A stretch of DNA of 64,000 bases from NCBI GenBank assembly GCA_034509925.1, contig CM067526.1, forward strand, positions 12,230,010 through 12,294,009, given 5' to 3'. A program made the position numbers and the translations under genes. The notes beneath the pieces were generated by a model. That model ran no database searches and was not told the DNA's origin. It was given only the letters and a program-made list of their open reading frames with translations. This stretch comes from Hirudinaria manillensis (taxonomy: Eukaryota > Annelida > Clitellata > Hirudinida > Hirudinidae). Shown piece after piece: positions 48,792 to 60,638 of this stretch; position 1 is the stretch's first letter; each line of letters starts with the position of its first letter.

Positions 48792-51700
48792 ATGCTTGCA
48801 TCTTTGAAGAAAAAATGGTTGTGCTTGAAAGCACACAGAAACGAAATTCTTTCACTAGATTTCAAAGGGGAAAATTTGGAGGATATACCTTCTATTGTTT
48901 TCATACATGAGAGGACTTTAGAGAGCTTATGCCTAAATTCAAATAACATAAAATTTTTGCCAAGGGTAGGAATGGAGCACCAACATTTAAAATAGACAAA
49001 AACTCTTATAGGAAACTGTTTTACTTTATGCAGGAGCTGTTTTTATGCTTGAAGTTGAAAACTCTACTCTTAGCTGATAATGACCTCACTTTCATACCTC
49101 CACTAATTAAAACATTACCAGTTCTCAGTCATCTTGATTTGAGCAAAAACTGTTAGTTTATATTTTCCAGCCCTTTGTCGTTCTATACTGATGTTGTAAT
49201 TACTTTAACAGATATTACTGAGGTTCCAGAATACATTGTAGGATGTCCAAGTTTATCAATTTTGAATGCGTCTGCTAATCCAATAGAAAGGTTTGTACTA
49301 AGGAAAAAGTTTGATTCGTTCAGATCATGTCAGCCTCACACTCTAGAATTTCATATATCATTATTTATTTATTAATTATTATTAAGCATCCTGACTTTTT
49401 AAGGTCAGAGTCTCAAGGGAAAGGAGTTTTGAATGATATCAGATTTAAAAATATTTGTGATATTGTGACTTAAAACTCACTTTTATTTTGCAGATTGCCG
49501 CATGACCTTTCCCTCATGTCATGCCTGACTGAATTGTACTTCAATGCTACAAATCTCGAACGGATACCAAACCTCACCGGGTAAGACTCGTCTTGCCTTC
49601 TTGACCGTGACCAAGCATAATCATTTGCTTTAGTTTTTGATCAACATTTTATTAATACTCAAATCAGACTTACCAATTTGAAAGTCTTTGAGCTCAGAGA
49701 CAACAGACTCCAAGTTCTTCCAAGGTCATTTTCTTTTCTGACATCTCTAGAGAAGCTAGATCTTGGAAACAATAGATTTACAAGTTGGGTAAGCAAACTT
49801 TTTGTGCATTACGTGTAATATTGATACCCTTTCAAATCCTGGAATTTTTTTCTATAGCCAGTTGCCTTGCAAAACCTTACTTCTCTTGAAGAACTTTCAA
49901 TGAACAATAACAAAATTGCTGTCATCTCAAAGGTTTGTATTTATTTATGACTAGTTCTGCCAGAGTTCTGGCTATGATGGAACTCGATTGTAAAAAAACT
50001 TGCATAGTATGTTTCAGAGTTTAGATATTAATTCATATTAGTTCTGTCATGCACTATAATGTAGACAAAAGATATTAAAGAAAGATTTAATACTTAAACC
50101 CACCCTCTTTTACATCTTATTTTGTATAAATTAACCTAACTGTGACATAATGTCCATAGGAGGTCGGGGGACTTTCTGGTCTTTCATACCTCGACATGTC
50201 AAATAATGTCATCACTGTCATTCACGAAGACATCGGGAACTGCACGTCACTGACTGACTTCTACCTCAACAATAACCAAATTCGAGAAATGCCGCAAACA
50301 ATATGTGAGTGATTTCTGAAAGAACTACAGAGTTTTCCATTTTTTGCCAGATTGATAATATTAAATCATCAAATAAAATATTTATTCATTGCTCGAATGT
50401 TTGCTTGTTAATACCTGTGAGTGTAATAATCTGATAATATAATCTCTGTACATAATCAAGTAATGCATGTCAATTTCAGGTCATCTCAAGAAGTTAAGGA
50501 AGCTAACTCTGGATAAGAATTGCCTGGTAGAGCTACCTTCATCCATTGGGAGGTGAGCAGTTACCCTTTAAAGCTTGACCATTTATTGTGAAGCATTTTT
50601 AAAACTTTCAAATCAAAACTATTAATTATACGATACAATACTAATTGTAGCCTCCAACAATTGTATGAATTAAGTGCAAGTTCTAATGAGCTCGAGACAA
50701 TACCGAGCGCTGTTTTTTCTTTAAAAAGTCTCCGAGCTATTTGGCTCGACGACAATGTCATTAGTGTTCTCCCAAGCGAGGTATGAATTCACACTGTTTT
50801 TGTTTTGTTTTTTTTTTTCAAATTAAGATATAATAGTGACATTGGCATAACGAGAATGGCATTGATAAATATCAGAGCAGTGCAACGACATTTGCCAAGC
50901 ATTCTCTTATCATAACATATTACAATATGTCAACAGTAGTATCAGTGAATCTGGTTGATGGACTATTGAAAGAATTTGTAATTTCCAGCTAGGCAATTGT
51001 ACCTCTCTCAGAGTGATTTCGATTAGTGGAAACAAGCTGGGGGAACTCCCGGAGTCTCTCGGCAGACTTAGCCAGCTGATGGTCATCAATATAATAGACA
51101 ACAATATTACTTACCTACCAAATACCATTCAGACGTTGAAAGAGTTAAAGGCCATTTGGATTGTAGAGAACCAGGTTTGTTGTTGAGTAGCAATGCACTT
51201 AAGAGCAAGGACATTATTATTTAATAATATATAATATAAATAATATATAATATAATTAATAATATATAATGTCATTAATAATGTTTAAGATTTCAGTGAG
51301 GACGACAACAATGACATAGTCATTTTTGCTTTGTTCTTTGGTATATATTGTGCAGAATTATTTTTATTATATTATGAGATTTGAATTTATTTTTCATTGT
51401 CTTGAGAAGTAAAATGTGATGGTTGAAATGTTTGTCTTGGTTTCTAACTAAACACACCCTTACAGCCAGTGCCCAAGGTACTCTTTTATCCCATGACCAC
51501 GAAGTCGGGACAGACGGTGACGACATGCAACCTCCTTCCTCAGTCTCAAAAGAGTTCTGGTATGTCAACACATTTTGGGGCATTTTAGCAGGAGTTTTGC
51601 TGTTATTATTACCTTTTTTAAATGTTTCAAACTATTATTTCAAACTGTTTATTATTATTATCATCATCATTATTATTATTATTATTATCATTGTTATTGC

Positions 51701-53282
51701 CGTTATCATCATCAGATACACTCGGCATCCTGTTATTCCATTTCCTGGTTTACTGATTCTTAGTCCAGAGTCGCATTTAATTTGAGAATCTTTAGTTAAA
51801 AACATTAATACCTGTTAATGATTTTGGAATCACATGGCATAGCAATGATTGATAAAAACTTTTTTTTAAATCAGTTAAAGATGGTACAGAATCGATCGTA
51901 AACATAGGACATCAATCACGCAAATATGTTTCCTTCGACGCAAGCAGCACACCCCAGGTAAGGCGATGCTCCATGCTTTAAAATAGCAGACTTTTTTTGT
52001 TCTTCTTGGACCAAGATGACTGATGCCATCTATTTCTTCCTGCTTTTAGGTCCAATCTCGCAGATTGTCATCTTATCCTAAAGAAATGAAGAACCTAGTC
52101 AAGAGGCCGAGAAATGTTACCCAATTGGTAGTGTTGCCACTTCCCCAAACTTTGCACGATACCGACAATGCCGATATCTCTGAAAGTCCTCCGGACAACC
52201 AAACGCTTTAGTCTAACTTAAAAGCAAGCTAATTGTGATTCCATTGTGTGTATAAATAATGATTTAAGAGGTATTTATAGCCTCATCTTAACATAATAAA
52301 AAGCATTACAAAAAGCACTTTAATTTTAATTTATAAAGAAATTAATTATTCATTTAATGTATCAACAGATGCCCCAGAGATCCAGTCTCGAGGTGGACGA
52401 ACAAGAAGCAGAGGGATTGAGAGAATACTCGGTGGATGAGTCGGGTGCCATAGGTAATGTTTCTTGTAAATTTATATCTATATATAAAAGTTTTTTTCTC
52501 TCATTCTTAGTTAAGGTATCATACAATATCAAAACTATTTAGTTTTGCTGTGATTACATATGTCATTAAAGAGATTATATTGTTTACAAAGAGGTTTTAA
52601 AAGTTTTGTATCTTGGTATACAATTTTACAATTAACTCGTACATCCATTGAAGATGATAGGGCCTTTGCCAGAAATTTGGTCTTTGACCGTGGCAACAGT
52701 TCCACCTTCAATCTGAATGCCCACGGTGATCTCGACGTACTGAGAAGAAGGGGCCGAGGACAAAATTCGTCCGTTTTCGAGATTTTAGAGACGAGGCAAG
52801 CACCTTTGCCGGGAAGAGGCAACCCGAGAAATGACGAGAACGACGAAGGGCAGGAGGTCGACTGGGAAGGACTCGAAGGAGAGATCGATGTGGACCGGCC
52901 GCCGCACTTCGAAAACTCGAGCGGAGATGATTCAGCCGCCAGTTCGACATCCTACAGAGAGTTCTTGAGGAGCTTGTCTCAGTTCGACATCCACCTCCCG
53001 AAGAAGAGGAGGAAGCATCGCGAGCCGAGCAGTCGAGGCCTCAGAAGGCAGCACAACTCAGAGATCCTCCACCATCGCAGTCATCACGATCTGCCTCAGT
53101 CTCGAGGCTGGGAGGAGAGAGCCGTTCTCAGAGAAAGAAGCGGTCAAAGACAGGTGAGTGATGTGCAAAAGATATGCTCCTTTGCAAGCTTATGTTTAAT
53201 TCTTCTTTCAACTGCTTGGACATTTAGCTTCATCCTACCTACATTGAAGACTTCTCTCTTCATTCCATGGATAGAAGATTGA
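48792..53282 (+). CDS. LAP-family leucine-rich-repeat protein (Erbin/LANO-like)
   Basis: Exons 48792-48965, 49034-49151, 49212-49290, 49494-49580, 49668-49788, 49858-49932, 50160-50304, 50480-50552, 50651-50780, 50989-51174, 51466-51559, 51875-51957 and 52050-52211 (TAG) give a 508-aa protein: about 16 leucine-rich repeats ('LTSLEKLDLGNNRFTSW', 'LRKLTLDKNCLVELPSSIG'), then a LAP-specific region ('AIWIVENQPVPKV', 'SSYPKEMKNLVKRP'). That is the size and layout of LANO/LRRC1, which lacks PDZ domains. An alternative donor after 52127 would join in frame to 52369-52453 and 52654-53153 or onward to 53282, adding an acidic, Arg-rich tail ('STSYREFLRSLSQF', 'KKRRKHREP') and giving about 718 aa. No PDZ domain is visible. 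By family it acts as a cell-polarity scaffold at the basolateral membrane. The 3' end is uncertain. Confidence 0.8.
51650..51716. repeat. ATT/ATC microsatellite
   Basis: Trinucleotide run in the intron after LAP exon 11. Confidence 0.85.
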
Positions 53283-53429
53283 GAACAAACTCATTTCACA
53301 GATAACATCTCATGACAAGCGTTTACAGTTTTACATGTCCTAGGGTTTTTAGCAAATGTGTTTTTTTTAGGTAGAAGTTTATTTTTAAACAGTTTTTGTA
53401 CAGTTTCCTATATTTTACAAGATCTGCTA

Positions 53430-55814
53430 TCAGCTGTTCAGTATTTTAGTTTCATCTGCTACCTTTTGTTTAAAATGTTCTAAAAGTCTTGACTTCTTCA
53501 AAACATAACTTCCAATCTCTGAAAACATGGTATTGGTTGTCAACAGAGTGGTGTGGTTGAGTAGTTCATATGGGGTCGGCAGGGTCCAATGGAATGCATA
53601 GACATCTTCTCTCCAGTTTGTGATACTCTTGGAGTTGAGGTGATGCACACTCTCGTTGTGGTAGTCAGGCCACCAAGTTGGATGGCAAAGACTTTTGAAG
53701 CATATAACCTACGTGGTTGTGAAAATCAATGAGATCTTCGTTTGATCACATAGAGCAAATGTATCTATTAACTGGAGCTTAACATCGCTTTTGGGGATAA
53801 TGGCACTTACTGATAAGTGAGGATCTATTAAGATTAAGTCGGGGTGCTGCTCCTGGACTTTGTAAGGTCGCCTCAGTCCGTTCCATGACCAGTCGTCGTC
53901 TTCAAACCATTTCATCGATTCCTAAAAAGCCACATTATATTTACGTGTACAGAACTGATGAATTCAGAGTTCAGTATATAATCAATAATACAAAATGGTC
54001 CTTCAGTAAGATGAGCTAAAATTTTCGCATTAAATATATGGAGCTTAAAATACCCGGCCAAATGTTCATGCCATTTTGGTTTACCAATAATAACTAATGA
54101 CTTCATTTAGCTGAATTCGCTCTCACCTGGAAGAGGTGCCAGTATTTGGCATTCCGCTTCCCAATGGAAACACCAAAGTTTATGGTGTCTGGAAAGGGGT
54201 GATTCCAATAAGTCCAGTCGTAAGTGGCAACAGCATCGTAGCTTCGAATCCTTTGGTCTAAAGGCTTAACGAAAACAGTGTCGGTATCCACGTAAATGCC
54301 TCCGTATTTTACCATGAAATCGACTCTCCAAATGTCAGTTATGTGGGAAAGAACCTTTAAGTTGATAAGGTTGTATTAAAAGATAGACAAATTGTGTGCT
54401 CTACATAGATGCAGGCGCTTTATAGAGATAAAGACCAAGAAAGAATTACGAAGCATTTTAAACATTGATAGAATTGTGACATTTGTCTCAATAAAAGATG
54501 GATTATTTACTCCACTTATGAAAACAACTTTAAAATTCAAACTCACCTTAACTTCCGTGCCATATATCGTTCCAGGGTAATCTCTGTAGATGAGATGCAG
54601 ACGTTTATCATGTTTTATTAGATCCCAATAGGGACCAGTAGGGGGACCGTCTCCGTGGAGATAGACAGCCTCCACTTTTGCCACATTTAGAAGACTCAAG
54701 ATGCACAAGAGAAACAGGAAATCCATGCCTCCTCCGCCCAGCCACACCACATGGGCTATGTTTGGTACGAGGGTAGTGTTCGATGGCTTGGGCTGCTTGA
54801 TTTTAGAACTTCCGTAGAAAATGAAACGAGCTAAACGTCCAAAAGGAGATTCTAGATTCCATATGTCCTTTGGAAAGAGAACCTTGGTCTGGTATAAACA
54901 GGAGATTCGCCTGACCTTTTGCGATGTATATTCGTCAACGTGTATGCATTCCAACCTGAAATTGAATAGGACTAATTAAAATAATTATTATCATTAAAAT
55001 AAAATAATTAAAATTTACAAAACAGCTCATTCATCGCTACTCACCTCTTCTTCTTGGTTTCAGGAAGATCTGTCGTCGGAGGGATATCTGCAATCCTGCC
55101 TTTTTTCACCATGAAGAATCCCACTCCTTCCCTCCAATCCATTGCGTCGACTATGTCGTACGTTCGAATATTTGACGGCAAATTGGCAATTATAACTACC
55201 TCGTTCACGTAAATTCCTCCTCTTTCGGAAAGCAATCTTTTTAAAAAGTTTGGATTAGCCTTAGAGTGGGAAGTACAACCGTCGTCTTCTTTGGACAACT
55301 GTTGAACTCTCAAAAACGGAAACTTCTCTCGGAGTTCTTTGAACCAGGTATTGTAAGTCCAACTGTCGACAACTGGATAAACATCATATAGGAAAACAAG
55401 ATTATCAGGTTTGATGACTCTCATGACGCTCATGACACTGAGATAATGTGGAAACTCGAACCATCTGTTGCCGCACCATACGTAATAAACAGTATTTGGG
55501 AGAGCATCTCTACTCAGAATTTCATCAACTCGAAGTTTGTCGTCAGCATGAGTTTGAGGATCGTCATAGTCTTTTGCCGCCTGAGTATCTCTGGCCACGT
55601 TTTCTTTCACCTGAAAATATCTGTCTTGAACGCGTTTTCCAAGATCGGAGTATTCTTTATCGTGTTTTAGGAGACTCAATTCATGGGCAATATCTTTGGC
55701 CGAGAGACATTCCTGTTGCATCCTACTGATCATGAACAAGGTAAGGAGTGTATAGACGACAAAAAACAAGAGTACGGCTCCAGTTCTCATCATAGCCTTG
55801 CTCACAAACCACAT
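53430..55814 (-). CDS. Two-domain DXD glycosyltransferase (Golgi type II membrane protein)
   Basis: Five exons: 55814-55045, 54955-54547, 54354-54127, 53921-53811 and 53708-53430; 598 aa, frame continuous. A short cytosolic N-terminus precedes a single membrane anchor ('GAVLLFFVVYTLLTLFMI'), typical of Golgi enzymes. Exon 1 then holds a DXD-sugar-binding-like domain: 'LPNTVYYVWCGNRWFEFPH', 'LVFLYDVYPVVDSW' and 'SERGGIYVNEVVII', where the DXD position reads N-E. Exons 2-5 hold a second copy: 'VPNIAHVVWLGGGG', 'VEAVYLHGDGPPTGPYWD', 'YGGIYVDTDTVFVKPL' with an intact DTD, and a C-terminal 'HPTWWPDYHNESVHH'. By family it transfers a sugar from a nucleotide-sugar to a glycan using Mn2+ at DXD. Donor and acceptor are unknown. 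Its 3' end is convergent with the LAP gene. Confidence 0.8.
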
Positions 55815-56209
55815 GTTATACGAATCTACGATGAATATTTACATACCGAATCGTATCGCCAACGTTCCATCAAGGCTTCCAAAACACGTCGACATGATTA
55901 AGTATAGTGTTGTCACGCTTCAGCGATTTCATTCAGCTGCTTACCTCTTATAAGTTGTTGAGCGGCATGCCACGGGCTGCAGACATCTTCATTATTATAC
56001 TCTTATTAAAAACAAACCCCTTCTTTGTATATTAAATATTTATTTGCAGCATTTAAATAGAAATATGAAATTTATAAAAAAAAATGCGACCAAAACAACA
56101 GAAACGATATAAAACAACGTCAACATCGATTGGAATGTCAAAAGACTCGGCAACTCTCGAAGTCAAGTCCGCATTTGGAGGTTGTAAGTAAGAAATCTCG
56201 TCGGCTCCT
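55815..56209. other. Spacer glycosyltransferase-glypican
   Basis: About 400 bp holding the glycosyltransferase promoter and the glypican 3' UTR. No other gene seen. Confidence 0.5.
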
Positions 56210-56774
56210 CTACGCGACAAACAAAGCAGTTGAAATGAAGAAGCACAAGATGTGGCGGTGTTTGTGACCGCACGAACTTTCCGGTCTTTCGAATGCAAAT
56301 TCCTCCTCTTCGAAATCGCTGTTGGGCTTTTCGTAATCTTTTTGGCTCTCTTCCGGTAAAGTTTCCCTGTCATCGTTTTCATCATCCTCTCCGTCGTCTT
56401 CGTCGTCATCACCATCCTCGTAGTCATCATCACTGCCAGAACCAGAGGAGAAGACAGTGAGCCCAGAAGAACTGACATCTATTTCTGAATGACAAGTCGA
56501 TTATTTTAGGACTGAGTTCCATATTGACAACTCAAGATTATAAGAAATACAGAATTAACGTGATTATTCAATTAAACTTTAGAAGTTATTTATTTATATA
56601 TCATTTAGATGACCTTAGGCACATCTATAAATAGCAAGGATACTTAGACCCTTTATGCAGCACCACCTTTAAGATAGATGCAAACCATATTGCAAAGAAC
56701 AAAAATTCCACCAAGGAATGAAAATTTAGTAGCATTTACAACTTAATTAGTAGAAAGACAGATTAATCTTTAAC

Positions 56775-56805
<31 letters not shown>

Positions 56806-57559
56806 TATAAATAATAATATGATCACAGACGACCCAACAGAATTATTATTATCATAAATTTTATGACTAAAAAAAGTAATTAGGTACTTTCACTTGCAAA
56901 CGCTCTGTAAGAAGAGAGAATGTTCTTCATTCTTTCAGAAATGTTTTTCACCTTCTGAGACAACAGCACGAATTGTGGCTCTTTTGAATTATGTCCGTAG
57001 CTCGTAAAGTTCGGCTTTTGTTCAAGTATACTTCGAAAAGGAGGAAAATAAGGAACAATCAATTCAACAATTATAATATTAATTACGATTATGTGATTAT
57101 AAAATCCAGTCCGTCTTGCTTACCATGATTTAAAGACTTCGTTTAAATTTAATTTAAAGGGAAATTAAACGCCGGGGTGCCGAATTAATAAATCATTATT
57201 ATTATTAAATCGCTCAAAGCCGAAAGTCTACTCAGAAACTCTAGAACAGTTGAAGTCTTGACGGCCCGGAGGACCGACGGGCCGGAGGAAGCCATAGCAA
57301 GCGTCGCGTATCAGGGAATCTATGAAATTCCTTCTGCTTTCCACGTCCACTCTGATGTTTTTTAGTTTCTCCATCAGCATCCGCGACGGATGGAGCGGCG
57401 GAGTTGCCAGCTTCGATCCAGACATCACTTTGATTAAAAAAAAGTTACAATATGCTATGATTATAGGTTGCACTGTTGAGTGGCCTTAAGTAGCTAGAAA
57501 AAGTGCCTTATAAATTCTTACTGTTATTATTAATACTATTGTTCTTCTTATTATTATTG

Positions 57560-57591
<32 letters not shown>

Positions 57592-59266
57592 CATTATTGT
57601 TATTATGACTTGACAGTGGCTCAATCAAATGTACAACTTTAAGAGGAAGGGAGCCATTTCATCACCTTCTTTTGCAGGACTCCTTTTTTCTCTGTAATTT
57701 GGAGGCAAAACTCCACACTTGTTCTCAACCTGGCAGAATAAGTCATTAAATGCTGTTAAATTTTTTATTAAACGTTGTTAAATGTTATTAAATGTTATTA
57801 AATGGTCAGTAATATCAAACCTCGTTGAAGAATTGGGTTGAAGTCTTCTTAAATGTCTCGATGGCTTCCACGATGTTCTGCTCTATCGTCCTGGCCACGT
57901 TTTCCACGTTGCAGTATTGATCAAAGCACTCCATGAAGCTTAGCAGGCCATCTGAAAACATTGATTTGAACATTTATTTAATAAAAAACAGATAAAATAA
58001 AGAAAGCTTGTCAGAACAAAGCATGAAATCATCTTACCCACATATTGGAGCCATTCTGCCTCAAACATCTTCAAACCCTTCAAGCAATAAGTCATCACCA
58101 GGTTTGCACAAGATGCATCTGAGCATTGAACAAATTGATCAAAATCTGAGCAGTATGAGCAGTAAGACAGTTCCTCAATAGGTATCATACAAGGCAGCAA
58201 AGGTGTCACCACCTAGAAATCACAAAAAAAATATAAATTAGTTACTTCTAACTAATAAGGTTCTGAGAATATTTTAACTGGGAATCATGAGACTAAAATG
58301 GCTATATTACTTAATTAATTTAATTTCACCTTTTCAAGTAAGTTCAATATTTCCTGACCCTGTCTAAGAGACTGAGAAAATATCCTTACTAGCTGGAATG
58401 ATTTCTTCATCTTTGGATAGAAAACTTAATAATTCAGCTCACCTAGAATAAATGAAAGCATAAACTAAGTAACCTGATTTCCCAAAGTAGTTGGCACGTT
58501 TCCAAAGGGTTTGATGTCTTTCGATAGCTTAGAAATGCAATCAAATGTACCCTCCTCAAGATTGAAGTCATTGTAGTGGAATGAAAGGAGTTGTCTGATT
58601 AAACTGTCAAAAAATGCAACAAAAGAGTCAAGCAAATTCACAGAACTCAGAGCAGTAAAATATTCTTCCATGTCCCAAAAGAGGTCCGAGAAGAAACTGT
58701 TCTCATCAAACTGTTGGGAATTTGATGATATGAGGTAATAATGGAGCTCAAATTTGGTGTGGTTCAGAAGATTTAAAAACGAAGCTGAAAAATAATGATT
58801 GAAAATAACTCCAAATGACTAAATTGATTTGCTAAGAATGAAAATTACAATTGAATAACTTGTAACTCAGAGAAAATACTGTTGAAATGCTGTAGAGTTT
58901 GCTTGTAAAACTTTGATTAAATTGCTCATTCATAGCTGACGTCAAAATTGTCCTAACAGGACAGCAGTTGTCATCTTCGCTCGACTCTCCACAAAAAGTC
59001 ATGTTTTGATCTAACAAGAGTAAAATTCCTTGAGGGTAATTACTCGTGACTCGAGTATTGTTACAAATTAAAACGTGAGAAGTACTTGTGTCTAGCGTAT
59101 AACCAACGATGGTCTTCCATCCCACCACCTTGGATAACCTGACCACCTCTGTGCAGGTACCAGTTTCATTATTAGCCCCATTCCAGAAGATGTCTCGCTC
59201 TGGATGTCCCAAAGCCAACGATGTCCAGAAAAACATTGAAAAACAACATCTTATCGTTTTAAACAT
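56210..59266 (-). CDS. Glypican (GPI-anchored heparan-sulphate proteoglycan core)
   Basis: Eight exons: 59266-58849, 58784-58474, 58212-58038, 57951-57821, 57729-57666, 57427-57232, 57030-56888 and 56484-56210 (TAG); 570 aa, the usual glypican length. A signal peptide ('MFKTIRCCFSMFFWTSLALG') is followed by the Cys-rich core: 'CGESSEDDNCCP', then 'LFNSSFLNLLNHTKFELHYY', 'DCISKLSKDIKPFG', 'YCSYCSDFDQFVQCSDASC', 'YCLKGLKMFEAEW' and 'LSQKVKNISERMKNILSSYR'. These fall in the order of family landmarks. The last exon has a likely glycosaminoglycan attachment cluster ('VSSSGLTVFSSGSGSDDDYE') in an acidic stretch, then a short hydrophobic end ('HILCFFISTALFVA') fitting a GPI signal. By family it acts at the cell surface as a co-receptor for Wnt, Hedgehog, BMP and FGF ligands. 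Confidence 0.9.
57553..57605. repeat. (ATT)n microsatellite
   Basis: Trinucleotide run in the glypican intron between 57427 and 57666. Confidence 0.85.
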
Positions 59267-60638
59267 TCCAAAAGTTTAACTCATAAATTTAAAAATGTCT
59301 TCATTTCTACCGAAAAACCCCTATCACCAGTTGACTCCTTTTATCGCCAGGTTTATTCGGATGCAGAGGGGATAATAATAGCATTAGACTCTCGTGTCCC
59401 ATTTTAAGAAATAATTTATTCATAAAAAGAAACATTTAAAAGAGTCAGTCTCGTTAATAATCATCTTCCGAAGATGGATTGGCGAAATAAGAAGTTCTCT
59501 TGAAAGATGAACTTGGAACTTAAATTTTCTGTCTTACTAAAAAAAGCGTTTCAATGACAAAATTAAGTATATGAACTTGTACTCAAAAATAGATTTAATT
59601 ATTGGCAAATGCCAGTCGCTTTCCGGTGATTCCATGACCTTTTCATGTCAGTGCACTTTTCTAGTAGGCAGTGCCTTCTTTCATAACACTCTCGAACTTC
59701 CAATAAAATCTTAAGGGGTAAGAACATAATTTGTTATACTTCACGAACTCAATTATTATTTTTATTAGACAAGCAATTTTTTTCTACTTATCACGCAAGG
59801 TAACAATTTGAGCAATTCCCCAAATTTTAAAAATATTTTTGAGATTTCAACAACAATATGCTCACAGACTATTTGTACACATCTGAATAACAAAGTTTCC
59901 GTTGCAACAGAATCTCAACTCGGAATCCAGAGTGATTTCGCTAACCTTTTTACTTGCCGGAAAGATCAGGTTGGAAAAATGATCTCTCTGTAATACCAAC
60001 TAAATAAAACCAACTTTTCTAATGTACCAATTTCTCCATTTCATCCAAATAAATGATATATAATCTACTAAGTGTTTGTGCTTCGTAGCCTCAGTTTAAT
60101 CTTTGAACTTCGGTCACCAAGAAATGCGAATTAGTTATTTTATTTTTTTATCTAATCATCCACTAGTATTATATTCAGGAGGAATTTTGGAGAGCTTTTT
60201 TATTTAATTTGATAAATCTTCAGGTTAAACGTTAGAAATATCTATGAAAAGCATCTGGTAATATCCATAGATAAATTATCCACCTCAAATTCTTGTTTAT
60301 ACTGAAATGATTCTGGCAGAATAATTTAAGTTCAGGTGGTGAACTGCAGGTAAAATAAACGTGTAAACGATTGACCTTCGTAAACCTGGCGGACAAAGTG
60401 TGCAGCGATAAGGAAAGGACATTACAAATTTTTAGAGCTCTGCACCATTGTCAGGAGTCCATAATCTATTTCTCGGAAGAAATGTAAAAAGTTCATGAAT
60501 AGTTGATTTCATATCGTCTTTGAGAGAATTTCAAGAGGAAAATTTAAATTGTTTAATTCTTATCAAATATTTATAAAATATAAAACAATTTCATTTTCTA
60601 AGCCAGGTTTGTTTGTTTGTTTTTTACTGGAGGTTCCA
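59267..60638. other. Intergenic glypican-SLC7
   Basis: About 1.4 kb, AT-rich, holding the glypican promoter and the transporter 3' UTR. No exon recognised. Confidence 0.5.

Noticed and set aside
52535..52950. Minus-strand Arg/Ser-rich frames
   Set aside because: Antisense of the GC-rich LAP tail exon.
56053..56478. Minus-strand Met/Thr/Lys-rich frame
   Set aside because: Wrong frame of the last glypican exon; the frame giving the SG cluster, the acidic tract and the hydrophobic C-terminus is the supported one.
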